DNA from: Paralithodes platypus
Lineage: Eukaryota > Arthropoda > Malacostraca > Decapoda > Lithodidae
Assembly (NCBI GenBank): GCA_032716605.1
Contig: CM064573.1
Coordinates: forward strand, 1,327,356 to 1,391,355
DNA length: 64,000 bases
Reading direction: 5' to 3'
In this document: in pieces, positions 30,337-40,304 of the stretch
How the letters are laid out: the number at the start of each line of letters is the position of its first letter
Position numbering within the stretch: position 1 is the stretch's first letter
Translations under genes and position numbers: made by a program
The notes under the pieces: generated by a model
Told to the model about the DNA's origin: nothing
What the model saw: the letters and a program-made list of their open reading frames with translations, nothing else
The model's database searches: none

Positions 30337-30801
30337 CTTCATCAACGAAACAAGCAGAACAAAATAGTGATGTTTCTGAAATTGAATGTGATTTAGCCTT
30401 TCATCACAAATTAGCACTCATACGGTTATTTTATTTTAGTTCGATATAGTGTTGGTAACAACCTTGCCACGTGTTTAACCCCTTCTTTACCGGCGACGTC
30501 TTTTCAATTTTATCGTAGCTATAATTAGACGATGTATGCAAACTTAGGAAGAATCTGTGGTAGTCAAAAGGGTCTTAATTGCTACACGTCAGTCCTAAGC
30601 TGAATACAATCGTCTAATAGTTGGCGTAATGTACTGAAAAGGACGTTAATAATACAGGTGTCACTCCCGTATTATAACCATAAGTGCTAACCTAACATCC
30701 AATGAACATACTACGAGTGATCATTTGTGATAAAGGGATAAATATTTAGTTTCAGAAAAATCACAATTTGTGTCTGCCTATTTCGTTGATGAAGGTTTAA
30801 G
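30337..30801. repeat. inverted repeat of about 50 bp flanking a B element
   Basis: AAACCTTCATCAACGAAAC, AGCAGAACAAA and TGTTTCTGAAA (30343-30389) are inverted at 30752-30800 (TTTCAGAAA, TTTGTGTCTGCCTATTTCG, TTGATGAAGGTTTA) with some mismatch. The B element at 30475 lies inside. The outer unit may be an older MITE. Confidence 0.6.
30475..30649 (+). mobile_element. family B element, right terminus eroded
   Basis: TTAACCCCTTCTTTACCGGC, TTAGACGATGTATGC, GAAGAATCTGTGGTAGTCAA, AATACAATCGTCTAATAG and GAAAAGGACGTTAA. The terminal CCGGCACAGAAGGG is missing, so the right TTAA may be fortuitous. Confidence 0.65.
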
Positions 30802-31030
30802 GCAGCACTTAGTGTAGTTTAAAAATACTAGGGTTAGAGATAAAAACATAACTTGTTTCTTATAATACCCCAATAAACGCAACATAGGTATAGAAGCTAG
30901 TGGTATTATTAAAGTTACAACACCAATACTGTAGAAGTATATGAAAACTCGTGAGTACAAGACATATTACGCGCAAAAATAGTTTATTCACTTTTATTTT
31001 AGACGTTTTTAAATTAATTTACGATATTTC

Positions 31031-31308
31031 CTACATTTAAAACACTTGCATGAAGTACATACATACGTCCAGAAGACGATGGTATTCTCTTATGTTCTGT
31101 AATGTTGTCATTGTCTGATATATGGAACATATAATACAGCCTACTCTGCTTGTACGTTATATCATATATGATTATTACGTCACACACTATCAGAGCAGGC
31201 TAAGTTCAGTATATCAGAAAATATTATAGTTACAACCATTTTCAAAACACCATCGTCCTCTGGATGTACCGGTATGTATCTATTTAATGCAAGTATTTTG
31301 AAATGTAG
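31031..31308. mobile_element. inverted-repeat (fold-back) element, about 118-bp arms
   Basis: The left arm 31031-31149 (CTACATTTAAAACACTTGCA, ACGTCCAGAAGACGATGGT, CAGCCTACTCTGC) pairs with the right arm 31194-31308 (GCAGGCTAAGTTCAG, ACCATCGTCCTCTGGATGT, TGCAAGTATTTTGAAATGTAG) at roughly three quarters identity. The spacer is about 44 bp. It is non-coding and of unknown family. Confidence 0.7.
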
Positions 31309-31787
31309 AAAACTTTGGAAAATAATGTGACAACCGTGGAATGTAACCCGTTACAATAATGTATTGAGCCTAAATAGCCTTACACTCAGCCTTATTTATA
31401 TACCTTGATAAATTGATAAATATAAATATAATATAATATAAATATAATCATCATCAGCTATACTCGCTATGCTGAGTTTAATGGAGTATTAAAACACAAA
31501 AGGTGTATATTAGTTGTAAAAAATATACGTATGCATATGTTATTCAGCTAGGGCCAGTGAATAGAATTAAAACATGAAACGCACACATTGTTGTATAATG
31601 TGGTGGAAATACTTAACATTATATTTAGGCTAATAATTATTTCGCATACTCAAATATTAAGTGTATTTAAATAAATATACATATATCTCATTTACAAGAC
31701 AAATACATATATATACAAATAACTGTATAATGAATAACATGGAACACATTATGCGGAAATAACCCCATTTGATTATAATACATCAGC
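31309..31787. other. no feature supported; AT-rich
   Basis: Short ATAAATATA duplications near 31415-31445 only. No gene, RNA or recognisable element. Confidence 0.5.
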
Positions 31788-31960
31788 CGAGTGACAGCCG
31801 AGCGGTAAGTGGTGAGAGCCTTACTGACTGGTTGGCTGATCGAGCCCTGGGGTGACTCAGGATTAGGTCAGACAGTGATAGGTTAGGTGGCCACCGAACA
31901 GACTAGACTGATCACCTGGTTTGTGTATGTATTTCATTGTATGTATTTCATTGTATATGT
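31788..31960 (+). mobile_element. possible tRNA-derived SINE head
   Basis: ACAGCCGAGCGGTAAGTGG resembles the A-box region of Ser/Leu-type tRNAs, and GATCGAGCCC about 45 bases later is a weak B box. A body with TAGGTTAGGTGGCCACCGAA and (TGTATGTATTTCAT)2 follows before the satellite. Confidence 0.35.
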
Positions 31961-31961
31961 A

Positions 31962-32375
31962 TGCTGACCCAGTAACACCTGGGTGGGATAATTGCTAACC
32001 TAGGCTCATGACCTGGGTAGGATAATTGCTGACCCAGGCTCAAGACCTGGGTGGGATACTTGCTGACCCAGGCTCAAGACCTGGGTGGGATACTTGCTGA
32101 CCCAGTAACACCTGGGTGGGATAATTGCTAACTTAGGCTCATGACCTGGGTAGGATAATTGCTGACCCAGGCTCAAGACCTGGGTGGGATACTTGCTGAC
32201 CCAGGCTCAAGACCTGGGTGGGATACTTGCTGACCCAGTAACACCTGGGTGGGATACTTGCTGACCTAGGTTCAATACCTGGGTGGGATAATTGCTGACC
32301 CAGGCTAAAAACCTGGGTGGGATACTTGCTGACCTAGGTTCAATACCTGGGTGGGATAATTGCTGACCCAGGCTA
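31962..32375. repeat. 34-bp satellite with internal inverted words
   Basis: The unit ACCTGGGTGGGATACTTGCT plus GACCCAGGCTCAAG repeats about 12 times, with CAGTAACACCTGGG and CTAGGTTCAATA variants at higher order. ACCTGGGT and ACCCAGG let each unit fold back. Confidence 0.9.
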
Positions 32376-32473
32376 CACAGCCATAACAAACTTGGTCCCC
32401 TCCCCTCCCTAACTTCCTCCAGAACCCTCTCTTCTCTCCCTAACATCCTCCAACTCCATCTCTTTCCAAATTT

Positions 32474-33020
32474 CCAATAATTAACACTATGTCATCACAG
32501 AACGAGGAAGGCCTGTCACTGCTGGAAAGTGAGGACACCATCCGGGGGGCCGGGCCCTGGGTGGTGTCAAGACTCATGGACCGGTAACCAATCCAGAATT
32601 CTAGTACGTCATGACTTGATCCCCCCCCCCCTTGACCATTTCCTCCCTAACCCTCCATTCCCTCTCCATATGTCATGACTTGATCACCCTTTCCAATTCC
32701 CTTCCCCTCCCCATCCCTCTCCAACTTCCTCCCCCTCTCTAACTAACTCCCTCCCTCTCCTCCCATCTCTTCCCTCATAACACACCTACCATCCTACTTA
32801 CCCATCCCATCCCTCTCCCACTACCCCTCCCCTCCCTCTCCAATTTCCTGTCAATAACCCATAATTAACTCAGACTAAGTAAGACACTGTCATCACAGAA
32901 CGAGGTAGGACTGTAACTGCCGGAAAGTGAGGAAGGTCATCATCTGGGGCCCGGCCCCCTGGGTGGTGTCACGAATCATGGAACGGTAACCAGGCCAGAA
33001 CTCTAGTATGTCATGACTTG
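32474..33020. repeat. dispersed direct duplication of about 150 bp
   Basis: GTCATCACAGAACGAGGAAG through CTAGTACGTCATGACTTGAT at 32491-32618 recurs at 32889-33021 (GTCATCACAGAACGAGGTAG through CTAGTATGTCATGACTTGAT). The interval is C/T-rich. I do not recognise the unit. Confidence 0.75.
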
Positions 33021-33021
33021 A

Positions 33022-35455
33022 TCTCCTTCCCGAACTTCCTCCCCCTCCCCTCCCTCTCCAACAAACTCCCTCCCTCCCCTCATAACCCATAAAACAACTA
33101 CTCTCCCACAACCCCTCCCATCCGTTTCTCACTACCATCCCTCTCCCATCCCTCCCACTACCCCTCCTCTCCCATCTCTCACCCACTACCCTCCCATATC
33201 TCTCCCACTACCCTCCCTTCCCATCCCTCTACTACTACCCCTTCCATCCCTCTCCCACTACCCCTCCCATCCCTCTCCCACTACCCCTCCCACTACCTCT
33301 CCCACTACTCCTCCCATCCTTCTCCCACTACCCTCCCATACCTCTCCCACTACCCTCCCTTCCCATCCCTCTACTACTACCCCTTCCAATCCCTCTCCCA
33401 CTACCCCTCCCATCCCTCTCCAACGATCCCCCCCCCTCATCCGTCACCCACTACCCCCATTCCTCTCCTACTAACCTTCCCATCCCTCTCCTACTAAAAC
33501 CTCCCATCCCTCTCATACTACCCCATCCATCCCTCTCCCACTATCACTCCCATCCCTCTCCCATCCCTCTCCTACTAAAACCTCCCATCCCCCATCCCTC
33601 TCCCACTATCATCTCCCACTATCACTCCCATCCCTCTCCCATCCCTCTCCTACTAAAACCTCCCATCCCTCTCATACTACCCCATCCATCCCTCTCCCAC
33701 TATCACTCCCATCCCTCTCCTACTACCCCCCCCCCATTCCTCTCTTACTAACCTTACCATTTCTCTCCCAGTACCCCTCCCATCTCTCTCCCACTACCCC
33801 TGCCATCCCTCTCCCACTACCCCTCCCATCCCACTACCCCTCCCATCCCTCTCCTACTATCCCCCCCTCATCCACTATCCCCATCCCTCTCCTACTAAAA
33901 CCTCCCATCCCTCTCATACATCCCACTCCTCTCCCACTACCCCTCCCATCCATCTCCTACTACCCCTCCCATCCCTCTCATACTACCCCTTCCATCCCTC
34001 TCATACTACCCCTTCCATCCCTCTCCCACTATCACTCCCATCCCTCTCCCATCCCTCTCCTACTACCCAATCCCTCTTCTACTACCACTTCCTCTCCCAC
34101 TACCCCTCCCATCCCTCTCCCACTACCCCTCCCATCCCTCTCCTACTACCCCTCCCTTCCCGCTCCTACTACCCCTCCCATCCCTCTCCTACTACCCCTT
34201 CCATCCCTCTCATACTACCACTTCCTCTCCCCCTCCTCTCCCACTACTCCTCCCACTACCTCTCCCATCCTTCCCCCTTTACCCTTCCCATCTCTCTCCT
34301 ACTACCCCTCCCAGTGGTAGTGGGAGGGGTAGTAACCCCCTCTTACAACCCATCACTTCCCTCATAACACACCTACCATCCCACTACCCCTCCCATCCCA
34401 GACCCCTACCCATCCCTCTCCTACTACCCCTCCCATCCCTCTCCCACTACCCCTCCCATCCCTCTCCTACTACCCCTTCCAATCCCTCTCCTACCCCTCC
34501 CATCGCACCCCCACTACCCCTCCCATCCCTCTCCTACTACCCCTCCATCCCTCTCCTACTACCCCTCCCATCCTCTACTACCCCCATCCCTCCCACCATA
34601 CCCCTCCCATCCCTCTCCTACTACCCTTCCATCCCTCTCCTACTACCCCTCCATATCCCTCTCATACTACCCTTCCCATCCCTCTCATACTACCCCTCCC
34701 ATCCCTCTCCCACAACCCCTCCCATCCCTCTCCCACTAATCCTCTCATCTCTTTCCCACTAATCCTCCCATCCCTCTCCTACAACCCATCACTTCCCTCA
34801 TAACACACCTACCATCCCGCTACCCCTCCTCTCCCACTACCCCATCCATTTCCCACTACCCCTACCATCCCTCTCCTACAACCTATCACTTCCCTCATAA
34901 CACACCTACCATCCCACCTCCCATCCCTCTCCCACTACCCCTTCCCAGTACCCCTACTACCCCTCCCATCTCTCTCCTACTACCCCCTCCCATCCTTCCC
35001 TCACTACCCCTCCCATCCCTCTCATACTTCCCCTCCCATCCCGAATTCCCTCCTTACTGACACACTACCTGTCCCATTCCCTTCCCCCACTACCCCTCCC
35101 ATCCCTTTCCCACTACCTGTCCCATTCCTATCCTACTACCCCTCCCTTCCATCCCTCTCCCACTATCGCTTGCATCCCTCTCCTCCCACTCCTTCTCCTA
35201 TCCCTTTCCTACCCCTCCCATCCCTCTCCTACCCCTCCCATCCCACTCCTTCTCCTCCTACCCTACCCCTTCTTTGCCCTCCCTTCTTTGCCTACCCTTC
35301 CCATACCACTCATTTTCCATTATTTCCTTCCTTCCTCCCATGTGTCCTCCCTGCCTTCCTTTCTTCTTTTCACTAATTATTTCTTATTTCGCTCCTTCCT
35401 TCCTTCCTTCTTGTATTGTCCTTCAACTCCTCCTCCTCCTGTCCCCCCCCCCCCC
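33022..35455. repeat. 2.4-kb polypyrimidine minisatellite
   Basis: Units of about 23-24 bp (CCCATCCCTCTCCCACTACC with C/T changes) repeat for more than 2 kb. The plus strand is almost free of G and the array is imperfect. It ends in TTCCTTCC repeats and an 18-base C-run at 35440-35458. One inverted piece (AGTGGTAGTGGGAGGGGTAG, 34313-34333) can form a local hairpin. Confidence 0.92.
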
Positions 35456-35468
35456 CCCCTTGCAGGAT

Positions 35469-35530
35469 TTACGATAATGTACTCGGTACATTATCGTAAT
35501 TTTCATTACATTGAGCGTATTTATCCAAAC
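35469..35530. other. perfect hairpin plus family C fragment
   Basis: TTACGATAATGTAC and GTACATTATCGTAA are exact complements across TCG (35469-35499). TTTTCATTACATTGAGCGTA plus TTTATC, the C-family word, follows immediately. Confidence 0.8.
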
Positions 35531-35599
35531 TATTCTCGGATACTCGGTACGCATCCCCCTATCCTTCTGTCCATCTACCCCTCCCTCCTCTCTTCCCTC

Positions 35600-35672
35600 C
35601 ACCTCTTCCCCCCCCCCCCCCCCCCGGCTGCTCTCGTACTTATCCATCCATCAACCCCCCCCCCCCCCCCCT
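35600..35672. repeat. two long C-runs
   Basis: C-runs at about 35609-35625 and 35655-35671 separated by GGCTGCTCTCGTACTTATCC. Confidence 0.9.
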
Positions 35673-35739
35673 TTGAGCGTTGGGAGCGCCCCCAATTCCC
35701 AGCCCCAGTCATGCAATAAGTGGATGATCCCCCGGTTGC

Positions 35740-36215
35740 ATGACACCCGTGGCTGCTGTGGTGGTGGTGGATCAGGTGAAGGAGGGGTGGATCAGGTGGT
35801 GGAAATAGCTGAAAAGGTGGATGATTGATGGGAGAGAAGAAATGTGTGTTTATAATGTGGATGATGTGTGATGAAGTGTGAAAAGGTGGATGATTGATGG
35901 GAGAGAAGAAATGTGTGTTTATAATGTGGATAATGTGTGATGAAGTGGTGGGCTGGGTGGAGTAGGAGGGGTGGATCAGGTGGTGGAAATAGCTGAAGAG
36001 GTGGATGATTGATGAGAGAAGTTATTGGTGGGGTAAGGAGGTGGAGAGGTGGATGATTGATAGGGTAGGGTGGATGAGGTGGTGGGTAGGTGGATGTGGA
36101 GAGGTGGATTGGATAGGTGGGTGGATGGAGATAGCTAAAGAGGAGGTGGATAATTTATGGGATAGTAGAATGTGGTGGTTATTCAGAAGGGTGGATGAGG
36201 AAAGATGGAAAGGTG
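35740..36215. repeat. G-rich GGTGGAT repeats with a 71-bp duplication
   Basis: AAAAGGTGGATGATTGATGG plus GAGAGAAGAAATGTGTGTTT occurs at 35812 and again at about 35880. GGTGGATCAGGTGGTGGAAA occurs at 35784 and 35964. The plus strand is almost free of C: the opposite strand bias to the 33-35 kb tract. Confidence 0.8.
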
Positions 36216-36438
36216 GATGGTTATGTGGAATGGAAATCTTGTTGATGGTAAAAAAATTGCAAAGTTCCCATCAAGATTTCTCAGATATTTTGAAGATTTT
36301 GTAGTGAAATATGGTGCTACTTATTTAAATGTTGTCTTAATATAATGCAAAGACATAGTTGTTACATATATTTTCTTTAAGTACCGGTATAGAGAAATTA
36401 TCTGCTAATTTATATAGCTATACAGAAGGTCTAATCAT

Positions 36439-37043
36439 TTAACCCTTTGAAGCTCTGACGCGTTTTAGCAATTTATTTTGGCTATCATTAGACGATTTTA
36501 TGCAGCCACTCTTCTGTTACGTATCTTGATCCTCAAGTGGTTAACTTGATGAAACTAGATAGCACAGAGATATATATTAAGGTATCAGTCAGCTGAAGGC
36601 AAAACGAAAGTAAAATCTAATAAAATTATTTCCTGTTGTTTCTTCCTTTCCTTTTGGATCTTAGGACTTGGTATCCTTTATTGACTGATACTCTTTTTAA
36701 TTATGGAAAAATACTGAAACTAATTAAAGTCATGTAGTATTTATAAAGAATTATTATTTAACCGAAGCTTAGTAGGCTATGGTTATGAACCGAATAAGTT
36801 ATAGCTAAAGAAGGACTATTAATTCTATATCAAGTCTTGAAAGATAAATATTAAGGTAAGAATATTTCTGTCTCTTATCCTTTTAGAAATGAATAGATAG
36901 TTTTCTTATAATTATCATGTCCTTTTATTTGTCTGTGGGTATTAAAACGGTAAAGACTATCTCAATCAACCCTCTTGAATAAAATCGTCTAATAATTACC
37001 AGAAAACAGAAAAGAAATGCGTATTGGAGCTTGAAAGGGTTAA
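36439..37043 (+). mobile_element. family B-like TTAA element with a 400-bp interior (B2)
   Basis: The left end TTAACCCTTTGAAGCTCTGA, with TTAGACGATTTTATGCAG, is inverted at the right end as AAAATCGTCTAATAATTACC through GGAGCTTGAAAGGGTTAA. It is 605 bp including both TTAA. The interior is AT-rich without a long open frame. Most of it (36591-36784) recurs inverted at 63616-63809. Confidence 0.72.
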
Positions 37044-37111
37044 TGGGTGGGATTGGAGAATGTGTGTTTGAGGGGGCAGGGCATATTTATTGGTCGATTT
37101 CATTATTTGTT

Positions 37112-37416
37112 ATTGCTTTAGTTTCCTCCCTCGACCTTCATCAAGCTTAAAATGACATCCCCAAGATCCCCCTTCTAGTCAAATGTGTACATTTTTCGGT
37201 AGCAAAATGTTCCGCCCTAAATTACAGGCTCGCTATTGCTCGTCAGGAAAGAAATTGACACCTAAATGGCACGAAAGTCTTAATTTTGACAAATAAATAG
37301 AGCGAAAGGTCTTAACATCGTCAAACTAATGAGCCGAACGTCATAATATCTGAAAACTAATGGGGCTAAACATGAGGGCGAAGGGGGTCCATAATAAAAC
37401 AACCGTCCCCCCTTAA
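37112..37416 (+). mobile_element. subfamily D of the A family
   Basis: Head TTAGTTTCCTCCCTCGACC, hairpin ACATTTTTCGGTAGCAAAATGT (one mismatch), core ACAGGCTCGCTATTGCTCG, then GGCACGAAAGTCTTAA, GGGGCTAAACATGAGGGCG and the end ACCGTCCCCCCTTAA. The CCGGCC stem is deleted (TTCCGCCC). The right TTAA lies inside a B right end. Confidence 0.7.
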
Positions 37417-37445
37417 AAGGACGCCACCGGCACTGAAAGGGTTAA
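37413..37445 (+). mobile_element. family B right terminus
   Basis: TTAAAAGGACGCCACCGGCA followed by CTGAAAGGGTTAA is the B right end, separated from its left half by the D insertion. Confidence 0.6.
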
Positions 37446-37475
37446 TAATCTCTATAGCCGATTATCTTATCACAT

Positions 37476-38045
37476 TTAACCCTTTCTGTACCGGCGACGA
37501 CCTTTTAATGGTATTCTAGCTACAACCTGCTTGTTGTTATTTCTGTCCTTTTCTCTCTTTCTCTGGCTTGTATCCATTCGGCCCCATTCAGCCAACTATT
37601 TTAAGACTTATCCCCATCCAGGTGTCGATTTCTTCCTGGCGAGCGATAGCGAGCCAGCATTATATGAAGAAATCCGGCTTCGCCGGAGAAATTTTTCTAT
37701 CGAAAAATGTACAAATTTAGCCTGCTGTCAAACAAAAATAAAAAATATGCTGGCTCGCTACCGCTCACCAGTAAAAAATTGACACTTAGATGGGGATAAA
37801 CGTCTTAAAACAGTAGGTTGAATGGGGCCAAATGGATACAAGCCAGAGAAAGATAGAAAAGGACAGACAAAAACAGGTCACCCCCCTTATTTAAGACGAT
37901 CTTATGAAGCTTAGGAAGGATATATGGCAGCTAAATGAATTAATTGGGATAGTCTGTAGCCTTTTAATTGGTAGACATCCTTCTTAAAGTCGTTTAATAG
38001 GTGCCAGAATATAATGAGGATTTTACCGGTACAGACAGTTTTAAA
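37476..38045 (+). mobile_element. family B element split by an E element
   Basis: Left TTAACCCTTTCTGTACCGGC, GACGACCTTTTAATGG and ATTCTAGCTACAA; then E; then TTTAAGACGATCTTATGAAG, TAGACATCCTTCTTAAAGTC, AGGATTTTACCGGTACAGAC. The right end is worn. Confidence 0.6.
37522..37893. mobile_element. subfamily E, palindromic relative of A
   Basis: Almost the whole element is self-complementary: CCTTTTCTCTCTTTCTCTGG pairs with CCAGAGAAAGATAGAAAAGG, and GGCGAGCGATAGCGAGCCAG with CTGGCTCGCTACCGCTCACC. It keeps the A words TTTTTCTATCGAAAAATGT and a stem TCCGGCTTCGCCGGA. The right end is ACAGGTCACCCCCCTTA. Confidence 0.72.
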
Positions 38046-38228
38046 GGCAATTTTGGTGTATATATTATATCAACAAATGCAAAATATTGGAATAACTCGT
38101 ATACGATTTTTGTGTATGCTCTGTGAATATATTAACATCGATTTCTTATTGATATACATATTGATATACATATTGATATACATATTCCTATTTGGTTACA
38201 AGAATAACTGCATTTTATACTGTAGTTA

Positions 38229-38554
38229 TTAAGGGGAGGTATTTACTTTGTTCCCTAGACCTCCATCAAGCTAAAAATTATACCCCCTTGAGTCCCTTTC
38301 AAGATAAATTTGTACATTTTTCGGTAGAAAAATTTCCCGGCCGAAGGCCGGTTCCTCTTAAATTACAGGCTCGCTGTCGCTCGCCAGGATAAAATCGACA
38401 CCTGAATGGCACGAAAGGTCTTATTATGGGGTGAAAGTTCTTAAAATCGCTAAACTAATGGGGCGGACGTTTTATAATATCAAAAGCAATGGGGCTCAAC
38501 ATGAGGGAGAAAGGGGTCAAGAAAAAAATCCCTCAAGTGGAAATCTCCCCTTAA
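38229..38554 (+). mobile_element. family A TTAA element, full length
   Basis: 326 bp, TTAAGGGGAGGTATTTACTT to GTGGAAATCTCCCCTTAA. Stem CCGGCCGAAGGCCGG perfect, hairpin ACATTTTTCGGTAGAAAAAT with one terminal mismatch, core GGCTCGCTGTCGCTCGCC. Confidence 0.8.
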
Positions 38555-39110
38555 AGACATATATCTATATATAAAATGTTATATACACAACGTTTAATGA
38601 GACGTAGGTATTATTCGTAAGAACTTCTACAAGAAACAAGAAACTAAATTTAACAAACTCATCTCAACTAATATCCCAGGCAACTTGTTGACAAAGACAC
38701 ACAAACTTCTAATAAACCTTCAATAACAATGTCTCAATTTCAGATTAACATGTATTGTAATATCATACTTCAAGTAACTCGACTAACTACTCAATAAACC
38801 TTTCTACGCCAATAACGCTTGTGCAACTATCGGGAGAGAGATACTCCATGTACACTGGACACCCTAAATATAATAATAATAATAAGAAGAAGAACATTAA
38901 ATATTATAGTTGTCCATTAGTTTCTCATTTTTTCTTTATCTCTACCAATAATCCAAAAGTAGAAAACGGCTCAAACGCCAAAATCCCCAAAATGCAGGAA
39001 TCACGGCAAGGCAACACTGCACCTGATACGAGTACGCGTGCGTGGCTGAGGCGGGTGGGATACTGGAAGTCCTCCAATATTTCGCTAATTTCATCGAATA
39101 TACGAGTGAT
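38555..39110. other. unique sequence, no gene supported
   Basis: AT-rich and without tandem structure, becoming GC-richer after 38985 (CAAGGCAACACTGCACC, GTACGCGTGCGTGGCTGAGG). It leads into the promoter-like region. Confidence 0.5.
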
Positions 39111-39124
39111 CTGAACGTTTTAAT

Positions 39125-39132
39125 TATCGATA
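39125..39132. promoter_or_regulatory. DRE-like motif TATCGATA
   Basis: An exact match to the DNA-replication-related element found in many arthropod housekeeping promoters, 124 bp upstream of a Kozak-like ATG. An 8-base palindrome can occur by chance; the context raises its weight. Confidence 0.4.
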
Positions 39133-39255
39133 TATGTGTACGAAGGCCCAGTGAACCTTTGACTGTGACTGGTTTGGTGTTATAGTGACTTGGTGTTGTG
39201 CTACCGAAGATTTGATTTACGGCGATTCTGAGGGCTGTGTTTTGATACGGTGAAC

Positions 39256-39366
39256 ATGGCGGCCGCGGTGGTGGGCGTAATCCCTTTGAATCGAGAAGGC
39301 TATTTATTGAACCTCCTTGTTATAAATAATACAAACCAGGGTTCTAACTTATCTGGTGTGTTCTAA
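39256..39366 (+). CDS. candidate first coding exon or short ORF, unknown product
   Basis: The ATG at 39256 has A at -3 and G at +4 (GAACATGG). It is followed by GC-rich codons giving MAAAVVGVIPLNREGYLLNL and then an AT-rich part, with stop at 39364-39366 (36 codons). Many real first exons begin with such an Ala-rich GC-rich start. Only weak splice-donor candidates are visible (GGTGTGT at 39355), and no downstream exon can be recognised in the window. I do not recognise the product and it may not be a gene. Confidence 0.25.
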   Translation: MAAAVVGVIPLNREGYLLNLLVINNTNQGSNLSGVF

Positions 39367-39435
39367 CTTCTCTTGGTAACTGTATATTGTAGTGGCTAAT
39401 TTCTAAGTGACAATTAGTGACCGATTATTAAGGAA

Positions 39436-39443
39436 GGGGCGGG
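39436..39443 (+). promoter_or_regulatory. GC box (GGGGCGGG)
   Basis: An Sp-family type GC box, 29 bp from the RFX X-box. In this AT-rich, CpG-poor window it is an outlier. Confidence 0.4.
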
Positions 39444-39471
39444 TCCGTTTGGTCTTCACGTTTTCTTTCGC

Positions 39472-39485
39472 GTTGCCATGGTAAC
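39472..39485. promoter_or_regulatory. RFX X-box (GTTGCCATGGTAAC)
   Basis: A full two-half-site X-box fitting the RFX consensus GTNRCC-N2-RGYAAC exactly. RFX sites usually lie just upstream of ciliary or RFX-controlled genes. A CRE-like TGACGTAC follows at 39489-39496. The target gene could lie on either strand. Confidence 0.5.
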
Positions 39486-39659
39486 CAGTGACGTACATCA
39501 GGAGTGCCAACATTTAAACACAATTCGTTATTAACAATGGTCTATGTGTATTAGTGTATAATTCATTCGTCTAAGAATTACCTTGCCCCTGATACATTAA
39601 TTGAAATTACACTACTTTTATCCTGACAACGAAATGTAAAGAGGTCGTCAGTTTGCAAA

Positions 39660-40020
39660 CTCTTGGTGGGATGGTGGTAAGCCCGACTCGTCACGTCGTG
39701 CAGTGATGGGGGCATGGGGAGGTATAGACGTGTGTGTGTGGGGGGAGGGGGGGGGGGGGTCAGTAAGGCCCGCTCATTCCTTTATACCAATTCCCCCCCC
39801 CCCCCCTCACCTCTCCAGCATCGCAGAGGCCTCCCACTAACCCTTTCAATAACGCTGCCGGCCTTTTAATTTTATTGAGGCTACTATTACACGATTCTAT
39901 TCAGTTTACAAAGGGCCTCTGGCAATTAAAAGGCTTCGAACTTAGCCCGACTCGTCTCGTTGTGCAGTGGTGGGGGTGTCAGCATGGCCCGCTTCTCCCC
40001 CCCCCCCCCCCCCCCCTCCA
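39660..40020. repeat. duplicated GCCCGACTCGTC segment, G- and C-runs
   Basis: GCCCGACTCGTCACGTCGTG plus CAGTGATGGGGGC (about 39676) recurs as GCCCGACTCGTCTCGTTGTG plus CAGTGGTGGGGGT (about 39945), with GGCCCGCT following in both. Homopolymers: G-run at 39746-39758, C-runs at 39794-39806 and 39996-40016. Confidence 0.7.
39837..39950 (+). mobile_element. family B left half
   Basis: CTAACCCTTTCAATAACGCT, CTTTTAATTTTATTGAGGCT, ATTACACGATTCTATTCAG, CAAAGGGCCTCTGGCAATTA. The leading TTAA is mutated to CTAA and the right half is missing. Confidence 0.55.
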
Positions 40021-40209
40021 TCGTAGAACCCTCGCACTGATATCAGAAGAGGACAGAATATGACCTTGGAGGATGAGTGGCTACCGCAGGGCAAGAAGAA
40101 AAACAAACAACAACCACAGTAACAGCACCAGGAAGGTTCGTTCTACCGGGGTTATTATTAGTTCGGGGAATTGGGGGAGGCGCCGTGAAAGCAAGTCACT
40201 ACACACGGT

Positions 40210-40304
40210 TTAAGGGGGAGGTAGTTGCTCCCTCATGTTTAACCCCATTCATGAGAGAGAAAGGAGTCAAGAAAAAAATCCCTCAAGTGGATATCTCCCC
40301 TTAA
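40210..40304 (+). mobile_element. 95-bp rearranged derivative of family A
   Basis: TTAAGGGGGAGG at the left, TCTCCCCTTAA at the right. The interior contains the A 3' word CTCCCTCATGTTTAACCCC inverted against CATGAGAGAGAAAGGAGTC. It is two 3' ends joined head to head with both TTAA ends kept. Confidence 0.65.

Larger units (their letters stand above)
36591..37956. repeat. long-range inverted duplication, left member
   Basis: 1.37 kb colinear with the reverse complement of 62698-63809. It covers the B2 interior, a D element, B fragments and an E element in the same order. The other member lacks about 245 bp (36784-37030). Identity looks above 90 percent by eye. Confidence 0.85.
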
